Positions 1-9,181 of a stretch of 37,325 bases of DNA are shown piece by piece (positions within the stretch are counted from its first letter, which is position 1; every line of letters starts with the position of its first letter). A program made the position numbers and the translations under genes. This stretch comes from Candidatus Tayloriibacteriota bacterium (lineage in GTDB: Bacteria > Patescibacteriota > Minisyncoccia > Phycocordibacterales > PALSA-1337). The stretch lies in contig CAIOGI010000002.1 of assembly GCA_903857825.1 (NCBI GenBank), positions 1 through 37,325 on the forward strand, read 5' to 3'. The notes under the pieces were generated by a model, which saw nothing but the letters and a program-made list of their open reading frames with translations, was not told where the DNA came from and did no database searches.

Positions 1-3000
1 ACCGAGTCTTAAAACCCCTCCCTGACCTACGACTTGAAGACCAGTGCCACCAATTACAGATATTCCTCCAGTAGTGCCACTAACTGGTGAGTCTGCCGTT
101 AAAACATGTAAGGCATTTCCTGGTGCCGTCGTCCCGATGCCGACGTTGCCTGTATTATTTATACCCATCGCAAAAGTTTTTGTTGAACCATTCGTGTAAT
201 ACATAGCTACGCCGCCCGTTCTACCTGTATCGTTGTACGGAAATATCAAAGCATCAGCACTGCTTCCTGACATAACATTATCAGAACCAAGTGCAACCGC
301 GCCCGCCGACCCACTTCTTCTAAAAATAGAGACTGGATTAACACCAAACGCTGCAGATACCACATGTAAAGTCGTTTCTGGACTCGTCGTCCCAATGCCG
401 ACGTTGCCGCCGTTTATGTAACTGGCGCCGCTCGTCATTAATTTATTTACAATAGCGCTACCACCATACATTTCCAAGCTAGTATTATTAGCTGTGTTTC
501 CATCACTTATAATCGTAACGGTTGGATTTTTAGGAATCAAATATAAATTACCTGCATCGGCTGAAACTATTCCTCCAAAAGCACTTGACGACAAGGAAAT
601 AGCTGAATTTCCAGCGCCTGCCGTTTGAACTGTCAATGCGTGCGAAGGACTTGTCGTCCCGATGCCGACGTTGCCGGTGCCTCTCAATGTCATTACGGTT
701 GATTGAGAGGCAGCAGAAACCGCGTCATGAACACGAAAAGACATATGGGCGGCAGCAGCACTATCAGAAGAATTACTAAATATAGAGTTATAACGATTTC
801 CGTCTGTTGTTCTATTAAATCTAATGTTTTCAGTATCAACATCTGATGCACCCGCAGCAATAGTAAGTTTTGCCCCCGGACTCACCGTCCCGATGCCGAC
901 GTTGCCTTGAATTATTAATCCCCCAACTGGAGCCGTAGTGCCAGCATAACCAATACCAACACTTGCACCACCTGCAAACGCTGACTCACCTAACACTGAC
1001 AATTTTGAGACAGGTGTCGTCGTCCCGATGCCGACGTTGCCGCTCGTCATTGTTACCCACGGAGACGCACCACCATTAAGACCAAAACTTATAGTGTCAG
1101 GAGTTGAAAAGAATAATCCAGTAGGATGACTATAACCAAGTCCCGAATTTCCATAACCTTGATATGCTTTCGCAACAGCACCAATAGCGTATGTCTGATA
1201 AGCCTGACTCGTCCCATCAATTACAAAATTTGTTGAGGCATCGCCAGAAACATATAAACGCGAGGTCGGACTCGTCGTCCCGATGCCGACGTTGCCTTGA
1301 CTTGTAATTCTCAACCTTTCTGTAGGTGCTGTATCAGTTGAAACTGGGCGGGTGCCAAAAACTAAATCCCCATAAGCATTTCCTGCAGGATAGGTGGTAA
1401 CTAAGCCAATATAAGCTGTTGTGTTTGTTAATGTACTTCCTGCGGAATAACCGAAACCTATTTGAGACAGAGCTCCTGTCGTTCCAGCACTATCAATGTT
1501 TAATGCCGAACTAGCGAAAGCTCCAGCTGTAGTTACGATCCCAGGGTTTATGAATAATTTTCCCAGTGGCGCCGTCGTCCCGATGCCGACGTTGCCGGTG
1601 CTTGTAATAACCATTTTGTCCGAATTACCAACACGTAAACCAATAGAACCACCAGTGGCAACATTGAGGAGAGTATTTGAACCGGTTCCATATAATGCGT
1701 AATTCGTATCTGCAACAGCAGTATCACCGGTAAATCCAATAAACCCTCCGGACACCAAACTAACATTACCATTAACTGAAAGCTTGTTCCCTGGTCCCGT
1801 CGTCCCGATGCCGACGTTGCCTGTTGTATCTATTCTCATTTTCTCGACAGTGGCTATATCAAAAACAAGAGGATTGCCGTTTAAAATTAATTGCTGCGTT
1901 GAATCTGCTGCATTGCGTGCTCTCAACATCGCATAGGTTCCGCTACCGTTAAGTTCAGAATAAATCGAACTATTTGTACCAATCCAAGCAGTTCCATTCA
2001 CATCCAACTTCGCCCCTGGTCCCGTTGTCCCGATGCCGACGTTGCCTGTTGTATCAATCGTCATTCGTGCCGCACCATTTGTTCCTAGTTGCAAAGCGGT
2101 AGAGTTATTACTGAAAAGAGCCGTGGCATACGCTAAGCCGTTAGTTATAGTGTTGATACCAGCGCTATCAGTTACTCCAAAATATGCAGAACCTCCCGAA
2201 GTAGTGTTGTTAGATGCATTATACAAGTTATAACTTGTCCCTGCCCCTGAAAGGATTATTCCACCAAGTCCCGTAGTGCCAAGGGCTGTGCTATTCACAA
2301 CCAACGCCTTACCCGGCGTCGTCGTCCCGATGCCGACGTTGCCATTATCCAACGCCGTTATTAATGGAACATTATTAGAATTAGTTGTTTGAAAGTTTAC
2401 ACCAGTAGTAAGACCAGAACCTTTTACTGTTAGTTTAGCTGCTGGAGAAGTCGTCCCGATGCCGACGTTGCCGTTCATATAAATACTTGTCCCTTCAATT
2501 TCTATCTGAGATGGAGAATTTATACCATACCCTCCAATATAAAGATTTTTTACTCCATTATTATTTAAATTGACGCTTTCTAAATAATTTGTAGATGCAT
2601 CAGAAGCCAATAAGAACGAACCTAAATTATTTCCAAGCTGAGAAAAGAAAGTGTTAGCACCACTGTGAACATCTAACTTTACTCCTGGCGTCGTCGTCCC
2701 GATGCCGACGTTGCCGAGATTATTTATAATCATTGCATTCGCACCATCCGCACGAAAATTAATATTCAAACCCTGAATATCTAAATTTCTATTCCCTACT
2801 CCCGATTGAGTAGAAGTAATATAACCAGTGTTAGAGTTAAAATACATTTGTAGACCATTGGTGGCGGTAGAACCAGATCCACCAGATACTGCCAATACAC
2901 CATTTGTATCCAATTTTGCCAGTGGACTCGTCGTCCCGATGCCGACGTTGCCGCCTTGTGAATTTAACAAAAGATTTTTGTAATTATCTCCAAGTTTTCC

Positions 3001-5805
3001 AGCTTGTATAAAGCCACGGTCATTTACCGTATCATATCCCAAGTAAAGACGTTGATTAGAATTACTTGCACCTGATATTACAATTTGTCCTTGTTGCCAA
3101 TCAGAACTAGTATTATCTGCCTGAACATTTAACTTTGATAGCGGCACCGTCGTCCCGATGCCGACGTTGCCTGAAGAATTCCAAATTCCACTTCCTGGCA
3201 TATATGCATTTGATGATACTGAAAGATTTGTAGTAGAAGCATTATTAAAAGTTTGAACACCAGACCAAGTATTCGATACAGTAGTACTAGCTTTATTATT
3301 AAAAGTATTCCAATCAGTAGAAGAGAGCCAGCCATTCACACCAGTAGTAGACTGGGTCATGGATATAGTATTGTTTAAAATAGAAATAGGAGAAGTGGCA
3401 GAAGTAATACGATTTATATATGAAGTATTCCAATCAGTCGTAGAGGCAAAAAGAGGAATATTGTAAAGAGAAGTCAAAGAAAGAATTCCCGTTGAAGGAG
3501 TATAAGTCAAACCCGTTGCAGTATTTGATATAGAATTACGAGCAGTAGTACTAGCGCGCACATCAGTATAAAAAAGATTAGAACCTTCTACTAAATTATT
3601 TGTATTAATGGATAAAGATGAAGTAGCTACTGCAGACACCGCTCCATTTGTTCCCCATAGTAGACCTGAGAGTGATCCAACTGATAGACCACCCGTTGTT
3701 GTTGTAGACGTTACCGCTAAGGTACCTGTGGCTGTTATATTTGCTCCTGTTATATTACCTGAGAAATATCCATCCCCTATGACTGTTAGTTTTGACGAGG
3801 GTGTGGATGAACCTATGCCAACATTTCCTGAAAAATAATTTTTACCCCCTGTAGAATACACAGCATACCCATTTGCATTTGACTGTGTGAAATGTGCTCC
3901 ATATCCAGTTGCAGAATTAGAAACACCTTGCACACCGTATAGACCAGAACCATACACGCCAGTACCACCCGTGTTACTTGAAATTCCATATATTGAATAT
4001 ATACCCGCCGGAGAAGTAGCCAGAGAAACAGAAGTTGTATCACTATATACTCCATATGCTCCACCAATATCACTTGCAAATGGATTTATTTTTGAATATA
4101 CACCATAAGCATTTAAAGCAGTTCCTCCTGATTCGACATAGGAACCATAAACATCTGAATCTTGAAAACTATTATACATTGATGCACTTGTATATTGACC
4201 GTATATATTTGAACCATGAAGAGTGCGTGAATTTACAATATTTAATCCTCTGGCATTGTTTCCAGCATTAATATCTAATTTATATGCTGGCGTCGTCGTC
4301 CCCATACCCACATTCCCCGTTGCTCTCCAAGCATTCGTTCCATCAGTAGTCCAATTTCCAGTAGTCGCACCACCTATGAGATTCCCAGCCCAGTATAGAT
4401 TATCACTATTTGCATAAAGAAGATTATTTGTTACAGACGGGGTTATATTTGTTAAATATATTGAACCATTCATAAATAATGATTCCAAAGTAGTAGAACC
4501 AGCTATAAGTGATCCTATGGTCGATGTACCAGAAATAGAAAGATTCGCTCCAGAAAAATCTCTAGTTCCGCCCGATACAGCATTTGTAATATTTGTATTA
4601 AAAGTATTTGTAAGCTCTGTAGCTGTATCTGTAACTGATCTGCCTATACTATTATATATAACATCTGTTTGTCTTACTTCATGAGTTGCTAAACCAGAAA
4701 GTTCATTTCTAAGATTATTCATATTATCATCTACGTATTTTTGATTCACACCAGTAGATACATATATAGGTTTTTCGACAACCTTAGTAGTCACAATATT
4801 ATTTGTATTACGATAAATAGTTGATGATGTTGCTACAGTATTATTGTATTCTTCCTTTGCTGAAAAAGGTGCTTGAACAAATACATTATCCTCAATACCA
4901 AGAAAATTACGAGCAACTGTTCTTATACTTCTACCAAAACTAACAAAGCCTTCTCCAATAGAAGAAAATACGGATGCACTCTGCTCACTTATATTCTCTG
5001 ATGTACTATTTATTCCATTCGAAACAGAATCAGAAATATTTGATAATGTATTGTGTGCATAGTCTCCATAATTATTAAGAATTCTAGTTAAAGCAAGATA
5101 TGCATCATGAGAAATATCAGACACACTATATATAGTATCTTTTGAAATTTCATAACTACTCTCTCCAATATTAAAAATATTTTCTTTAATATTATTCAAT
5201 CCCTCTCCAACTTGTGGATACTTTATAAAAGAAGCATACCCAAAAGATGATACAGAAATAAATAATAATAAAGCAGCAGCAAATGTTTTACTTGAAAAAT
5301 AATTAGTCTTCGTTTTAGAATATGATTTTGGAATCTCTATTATTTGAGCAACTTTAAAACTTTTTGCATTGTTAAAAATAGATTCTTTTTCATCATCTAC
5401 ATTTTCTGTATTCTCAACTTTCTCGTCAACCTTCCTGATTTCTATCACATTCTCTTTTTGTTCATCTAATATATAATCTTTTTCTTCAACAAGATTATTC
5501 TCCTTAGCAACATCTTCAGTACTAACATATTCACTTTTTATTTCTTTTGGGCTATCAATAACTTCTTTCTTAGGAAGAACAGTGTCGCCTGCAACCTCAT
5601 CATCTTCATCATTAGCATCTGCAATTGCTAATTTATAATTAATTATAGAATCTTCATTTACGAACCATGATCGTCCAAGCATTTTAGAATCAAGTTTTCC
5701 AGCTCTACAGAGTTGTCCAACATAATCACTAGTATATCCATAAAGCTCATGGACTCGTTTTGCCGATATGTACTTTTTATCGCCAATATTAAATGTATGA
5801 TTCAT
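1..5805 (-). CDS. Giant surface/tail-fibre-like protein, C-terminus outside window: N-terminal HTH-like domain, charged linker, single TM, then GNVGIGTT cassettes
   Basis: No in-frame stop in 1,935 codons (all + strand triplets from position 1 checked for tta/cta/tca). Start ATG is complement of 5803-5805 (MNHTFNIGDKKYISAKRVHELYGYTSDYVGQLCRAGKLDSKMLGRSWFVNEDSIINYK...). TM-like KTFAAALLLFISVSSFGYASF. All GNVGIGTT motifs are in this same frame. Confidence 0.93.
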   Translation of the reverse strand, partial: MNHTFNIGDKKYISAKRVHELYGYTSDYVGQLCRAGKLDSKMLGRSWFVNEDSIINYKLAIADANDEDDEVAGDTVLPKKEVIDSPKEIKSEYVSTEDVAKENNLVEEKDYILDEQKENVIEIRKVDEKVENTENVDDEKESIFNNAKSFKVAQIIEIPKSYSKTKTNYFSSKTFAAALLLFISVSSFGYASFIKYPQVGEGLNNIKENIFNIGESSYEISKDTIYSVSDISHDAYLALTRILNNYGDYAHNTLSNISDSVSNGINSTSENISEQSASVFSSIGEGFVSFGRSIRTVARNFLGIEDNVFVQAPFSAKEEYNNTVATSSTIYRNTNNIVTTKVVEKPIYVSTGVNQKYVDDNMNNLRNELSGLATHEVRQTDVIYNSIGRSVTDTATELTNTFNTNITNAVSGGTRDFSGANLSISGTSTIGSLIAGSTTLESLFMNGSIYLTNITPSVTNNLLYANSDNLYWAGNLIGGATTGNWTTDGTNAWRATGNVGMGTTTPAYKLDINAGNNARGLNIVNSRTLHGSNIYGQYTSASMYNSFQDSDVYGSYVESGGTALNAYGVYSKINPFASDIGGAYGVYSDTTSVSLATSPAGIYSIYGISSNTGGTGVYGSGLYGVQGVSNSATGYGAHFTQSNANGYAVYSTGGKNYFSGNVGIGSSTPSSKLTVIGDGYFSGNITGANITATGTLAVTSTTTTGGLSVGSLSGLLWGTNGAVSAVATSSLSINTNNLVEGSNLFYTDVRASTTARNSISNTATGLTYTPSTGILSLTSLYNIPLFASTTDWNTSYINRITSATSPISILNNTISMTQSTTGVNGWLSSTDWNTFNNKASTTVSNTWSGVQTFNNASTTNLSVSSNAYMPGSGIWNSSGNVGIGTTVPLSKLNVQADNTSSDWQQGQIVISGASNSNQRLYLGYDTVNDRGFIQAGKLGDNYKNLLLNSQGGNVGIGTTSPLAKLDTNGVLAVSGGSGSTATNGLQMYFNSNTGYITSTQSGVGNRNLDIQGLNINFRADGANAMIINNLGNVGIGTTTPGVKLDVHSGANTFFSQLGNNLGSFLLASDASTNYLESVNLNNNGVKNLYIGGYGINSPSQIEIEGTSIYMNGNVGIGTTSPAAKLTVKGSGLTTGVNFQTTNSNNVPLITALDNGNVGIGTTTPGKALVVNSTALGTTGLGGIILSGAGTSYNLYNASNNTTSGGSAYFGVTDSAGINTITNGLAYATALFSNNSTALQLGTNGAARMTIDTTGNVGIGTTGPGAKLDVNGTAWIGTNSSIYSELNGSGTYAMLRARNAADSTQQLILNGNPLVFDIATVEKMRIDTTGNVGIGTTGPGNKLSVNGNVSLVSGGFIGFTGDTAVADTNYALYGTGSNTLLNVATGGSIGLRVGNSDKMVITSTGNVGIGTTAPLGKLFINPGIVTTAGAFASSALNIDSAGTTGALSQIGFGYSAGSTLTNTTAYIGLVTTYPAGNAYGDLVFGTRPVSTDTAPTERLRITSQGNVGIGTTSPTSRLYVSGDASTNFVIDGTSQAYQTYAIGAVAKAYQGYGNSGLGYSHPTGLFFSTPDTISFGLNGGASPWVTMTSGNVGIGTTTPVSKLSVLGESAFAGGASVGIGYAGTTAPVGGLIIQGNVGIGTVSPGAKLTIAAGASDVDTENIRFNRTTDGNRYNSIFSNSSDSAAAAHMSFRVHDAVSAASQSTVMTLRGTGNVGIGTTSPSHALTVQTAGAGNSAISLSSSAFGGIVSADAGNLYLIPKNPTVTIISDGNTANNTSLEMYGGSAIVNKLMTSGASYINGGNVGIGTTSPETTLHVVSAAFGVNPVSIFRRSGSAGAVALGSDNVMSGSSADALIFPYNDTGRTGGVAMYYTNGSTKTFAMGINNTGNVGIGTTAPGNALHVLTADSPVSGTTGGISVIGGTGLQVVGQGGVLRLG
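127..4320 (-). repeat. 16 copies of a G-N-V-G-I-G-T-T coding motif (14 canonical, 2 degenerate) inside the giant ORF
   Basis: The 20-mer gtcccgatgccgacgttgcc is identical in 13 of 14 canonical copies (the copy ending at 408 has one substitution). Copies end at 150, 408, 675, 906, 1041, 1296, 1596, 1821, 2046, 2343, 2472, 2715, 2952, 3171; degenerate copies end at 3828 and 4317. Confidence 0.95.
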
Positions 5806-6506
5806 GTTCTATTAGTAAATATTATAGTACATCTCGGATACAATAGAAACAAAAAAGATGGGAAATATGTGGATAACTAATAGAAAAATATTTAAAAATA
5901 AATAACAAATTTAACAATAAATGAATATAAAAACATAAATATACATAAAAATATGAAGCAAAAAGTAGAAAAATACAATAATTTGAAACAGCAAAATATA
6001 AATATATATAATATCGAACAATAACCTAACACGAGAATCGAACCCCAATATTATTCAAACCAATAAACATGATTTAGCTTTGGTAAATCACTTAATAGAT
6101 CATATAAAATGCATTCACAACTAAACAGATTCATCCGAGATGGTATTTTTAGTGGCTTAAAATATATTTAACTCGTTTATCCGATATAGGCACATTTAAG
6201 TACGTATATAATTATAGATACTGTTTAGAAAAGACATTCGCTATTATTAATAGCTATGTATTACTAAATATATACATTAAGAATTATCATGAAATGATTG
6301 GTATATGTATAAATTTAAAAATATTCACATATATTCCCACACGAAACGTCATATATTTGTTATATAAACTCAAATATAATTAACATACAATATATATGTA
6401 TATATAAACTGACACCTTCATACTGTGTATAAGTCATTAGTAAAGGTTAATATTAATGTTATAATCTATATCAATGTTTAGTAGTGTATAGTAATATAAT
6501 AATATT

Positions 6507-6743
6507 ATGGAAAATAAATATTTAACAATTAAAGAAGCAGCAAAAATACTTGGTGTGTCTCCACTCACACTTCGTAACTGGGACAATAGTGGAAAGTTTC
6601 CTGCTGGTCGACATCCTATTAGTAACTATAGAGTTTACAAAGTTGAAGACATCGAGATGATACTGTCACAGATGGGTGTCAAAATTGGCGGTCGTCGAAG
6701 GCCAAAAGATGAAGTAAAAAAGTTAAGTGTAAATCATCTCTAG
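6507..6743 (+). CDS. Small MerR/excisionase-type HTH DNA-binding protein
   Basis: MENKYLTIKEAAKILGVSPLTLRNWDNSGKFPAGRHPISNYRVYKVEDIEMIL: classic helix-turn-helix pattern; divergent from the giant gene. Confidence 0.8.
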   Translation: MENKYLTIKEAAKILGVSPLTLRNWDNSGKFPAGRHPISNYRVYKVEDIEMILSQMGVKIGGRRRPKDEVKKLSVNHL

Positions 6744-8167
6744 CTAGACATAATCTCTAGTATTATCTTTTTTAGTATCTCTGGATTTGCGGAGCCTTTA
6801 GTAAGTTTCATCCCCTGCCCGACTAAATACTGCAAAGCGGCTTCCTTTCCCTTCTTGTAGTCTTCTACTACTGAAGTATTTTTTGAAACAATTTCTACTA
6901 CGATTTTCTTGATTTCTGCCTCATCACTTTTCTGTATTAAACCATTTTTTTCTGCGAGTATTTCTGGATCAGAATTTTCACTCATAAGTAAAACCAAAGT
7001 ATCTTTTGCGCCTCGTGAAGAAAGCTTCTTTGACTCTATCATTGCCATCAGTTTCGAGAAGTTTTTTGCATCGATTGTTTCTAAATTTTTATTATCTTTC
7101 TTAAGTAGCCCTAGATAGTCAGTGAGAATATAATTTGTCGCTAATTTAATTATTTTTGAATTCCCTTCTACTACTGTTTCGTAGTATTTTGACACCTCTG
7201 GTTGATCGACAAAAACAGAGACTTCTTTGTCTGTCATTCCAAAATCTTTCTTGAAACGGTCTCTCTTAACCCAAGGCAATTCTGGTGTCTCTTTTGTAAT
7301 GTGTTTTTGATCAAATTCCTCTATCTCACTTATCTTCAATTTTGGAATATCTGGCTCTGGAAAGTATCTATAGTCATGTGAACTTTCCTTCAATCTTTGT
7401 GAATATGTTGTGCCAGAATTTTCATCCCAACCTCGAGTCTCCTGTACAACCTTCTCTCCCCTTTCGAGTAGCTTGGACTGTCTCTGTATTTCATATGCAA
7501 TAGCTTTTTCTACAGCCTTGAATGAATTGAGATTTTTTACTTCGGTCTTTGTACCAAAATTCTTTGCTTGAGTATTTTCTGGAGAAGCAACTGAGATGTT
7601 TGCTTCGACGCGCATTTCGCCTTTTTCAAGATTAGCCTCCCCTGCTCCGACATATCGGAGTAGTAGCTGAAGTTCTTTTGCAAAACTTACAGCGGTCTCT
7701 GCGTCATGAATAACAGGTTCAGTAACAAGTTCCATAAGTGGAACTCCTGAGCGATTAAAATTCACCAAACTCTTCTGATGAATATCATGAGTTGACTGTG
7801 CTGTATCCTCTTCTAAATGTATACGAGTAAGTTCTATGCCAGCAAGATTTCCACCTGAGATAAGTGGGTACTTGTACTGACTTATCTGATACCCTTTTGG
7901 AATATCTGGATAGAAATAGTTCTTTCTATCCCATTCTGTGAAGTCTGCAACATTACCATCGATAGCATAGCCGATCTTTAAAACATGCTTAATAGCCTCT
8001 TTATTTAAAACAGGAAGTGTCCCTGGATGTCCCATGCAGATAGGACAAATATTTGTGTTTGGCTTTGGTTCATCTGGATCATTCCTACAAGCACAAAACA
8101 TTTTGGACGCCGTCTTTAGCTCGGCATGTATCTCTAGACCTATTGTGGCTATATATTTCTTGTCCAT
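6740..8167 (-). CDS. gatB: Asp-tRNA(Asn)/Glu-tRNA(Gln) amidotransferase subunit B
   Basis: GLEIHAELKTASKMFCAC..., SGVPLMELVTEP, DYRYFPEPDIP motifs; full length. Confidence 0.96.
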   Translation of the reverse strand: MDKKYIATIGLEIHAELKTASKMFCACRNDPDEPKPNTNICPICMGHPGTLPVLNKEAIKHVLKIGYAIDGNVADFTEWDRKNYFYPDIPKGYQISQYKYPLISGGNLAGIELTRIHLEEDTAQSTHDIHQKSLVNFNRSGVPLMELVTEPVIHDAETAVSFAKELQLLLRYVGAGEANLEKGEMRVEANISVASPENTQAKNFGTKTEVKNLNSFKAVEKAIAYEIQRQSKLLERGEKVVQETRGWDENSGTTYSQRLKESSHDYRYFPEPDIPKLKISEIEEFDQKHITKETPELPWVKRDRFKKDFGMTDKEVSVFVDQPEVSKYYETVVEGNSKIIKLATNYILTDYLGLLKKDNKNLETIDAKNFSKLMAMIESKKLSSRGAKDTLVLLMSENSDPEILAEKNGLIQKSDEAEIKKIVVEIVSKNTSVVEDYKKGKEAALQYLVGQGMKLTKGSANPEILKKIILEIMSS

Positions 8168-8191
8168 TTAGACTATATTATCAAAATAATC

Positions 8192-9163
8192 CTAATCCCT
8201 CAATCTTTTTACAATATCATCTGAAAGCTTTTTTACAGCTTTGTCATCTAGTACAGTGACTGTCAAAATGTCCTTATTATATTTCTTTAATTTCTTTATC
8301 GCAGCATCTACACCCTTATCATCTACCATATCAGTCTTTGTTAAAATAACAGTTTCTTCCTTCTCGTCTAAACCTTGGCCATACTGTTCAAGTTCAGAAC
8401 GAATAGTTTTGTAAGACTCGATCAAGGCTGTATTCTCTAGAGAGATAAGATGAAGAATTCTCTTTGTTCTCTTTATATGCCTTAAAAATTTATGCCCTAG
8501 CCCTTTACCTTCTGAAGCACCTTCTATAAGTCCTGGTATGTCAGCAAGTATAAAGCCGCCCTTCAATGCCCCTAGATTGGGCTCTAGCGTTGTAAAAGCA
8601 TAACTACCTACCTGTGCACGAGCATTTGTTAAAGCGTTAAGTAGACTTGATTTACCAGCATTAGGTAAACCAATAAGTCCCGCATCCGCAACAAGCTCGA
8701 GTTCAATATGAAAATCAGCTTCTTCACCCTTGGTACCTGGAGTAGACTGCATCGGAGTAACATTTGTAGATGCCTTGAAATGCTCATTACCTAGACCACC
8801 TCTACCCCCTTTTAATATTAAAATTTTATCTCCATCTTCATTGAGATTGTACTGTCGCTTTGTATGTAAGTCAGTCACTATTGAGCCAATAGGTAAATCG
8901 ATAACCAAATCCTTACCATCGGCGCCGTGCATACTGTTTCTCATGCCATCCTCCCCTTTAAATGATTCAAAAGACTTTGTATTACGATAACTAGCAAGTA
9001 TTCCAAGGTCTCGAATGGCGCGTACATATACGTCACCACCCTTTCCACCGTTTCCGCCAGCCGCACCAGAAAACTCCTTGCCCCTTTCATGACGCCAACG
9101 AACAACCCCGCTTCCGCCGTTTCCTGCTTTAATATGAAATTGCAATTCATCAACAAATGCCAT
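8192..9163 (-). CDS. obgE: Obg-family GTPase
   Basis: N-terminal Gly-rich Obg fold (GNGGSGVVRWRHERG...GGNGGKGGDVYV) and G motifs GLPNAGKSSLLNAL, DIPGLIEGA. Confidence 0.95.
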   Translation of the reverse strand: MAFVDELQFHIKAGNGGSGVVRWRHERGKEFSGAAGGNGGKGGDVYVRAIRDLGILASYRNTKSFESFKGEDGMRNSMHGADGKDLVIDLPIGSIVTDLHTKRQYNLNEDGDKILILKGGRGGLGNEHFKASTNVTPMQSTPGTKGEEADFHIELELVADAGLIGLPNAGKSSLLNALTNARAQVGSYAFTTLEPNLGALKGGFILADIPGLIEGASEGKGLGHKFLRHIKRTKRILHLISLENTALIESYKTIRSELEQYGQGLDEKEETVILTKTDMVDDKGVDAAIKKLKKYNKDILTVTVLDDKAVKKLSDDIVKRLRD

Positions 9164-9181
9164 AGTACATGCACTGTAACA

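Noticed and set aside
127-4320. Regularly spaced near-identical 20-mers as a CRISPR array
   Set aside because: All copies are in frame in one ORF and encode GNVGIGTT; spacing is irregular (129-657 nt).
233-4417. ORF-track entries on both strands such as 233..421 +, 2033..2233 + (PMPTLP-rich) and 3813..4079 -
   Set aside because: Antisense or out-of-frame shadows of the giant minus-strand ORF; PMPTLP is just the reverse of the GNVGIG motif.
6021-6080. tRNA-like fragment (minus strand ggggttcgattctcg)
   Set aside because: Resembles a T arm but stem pairing is weak and no convincing cloverleaf or acceptor stem; at best a degraded remnant.
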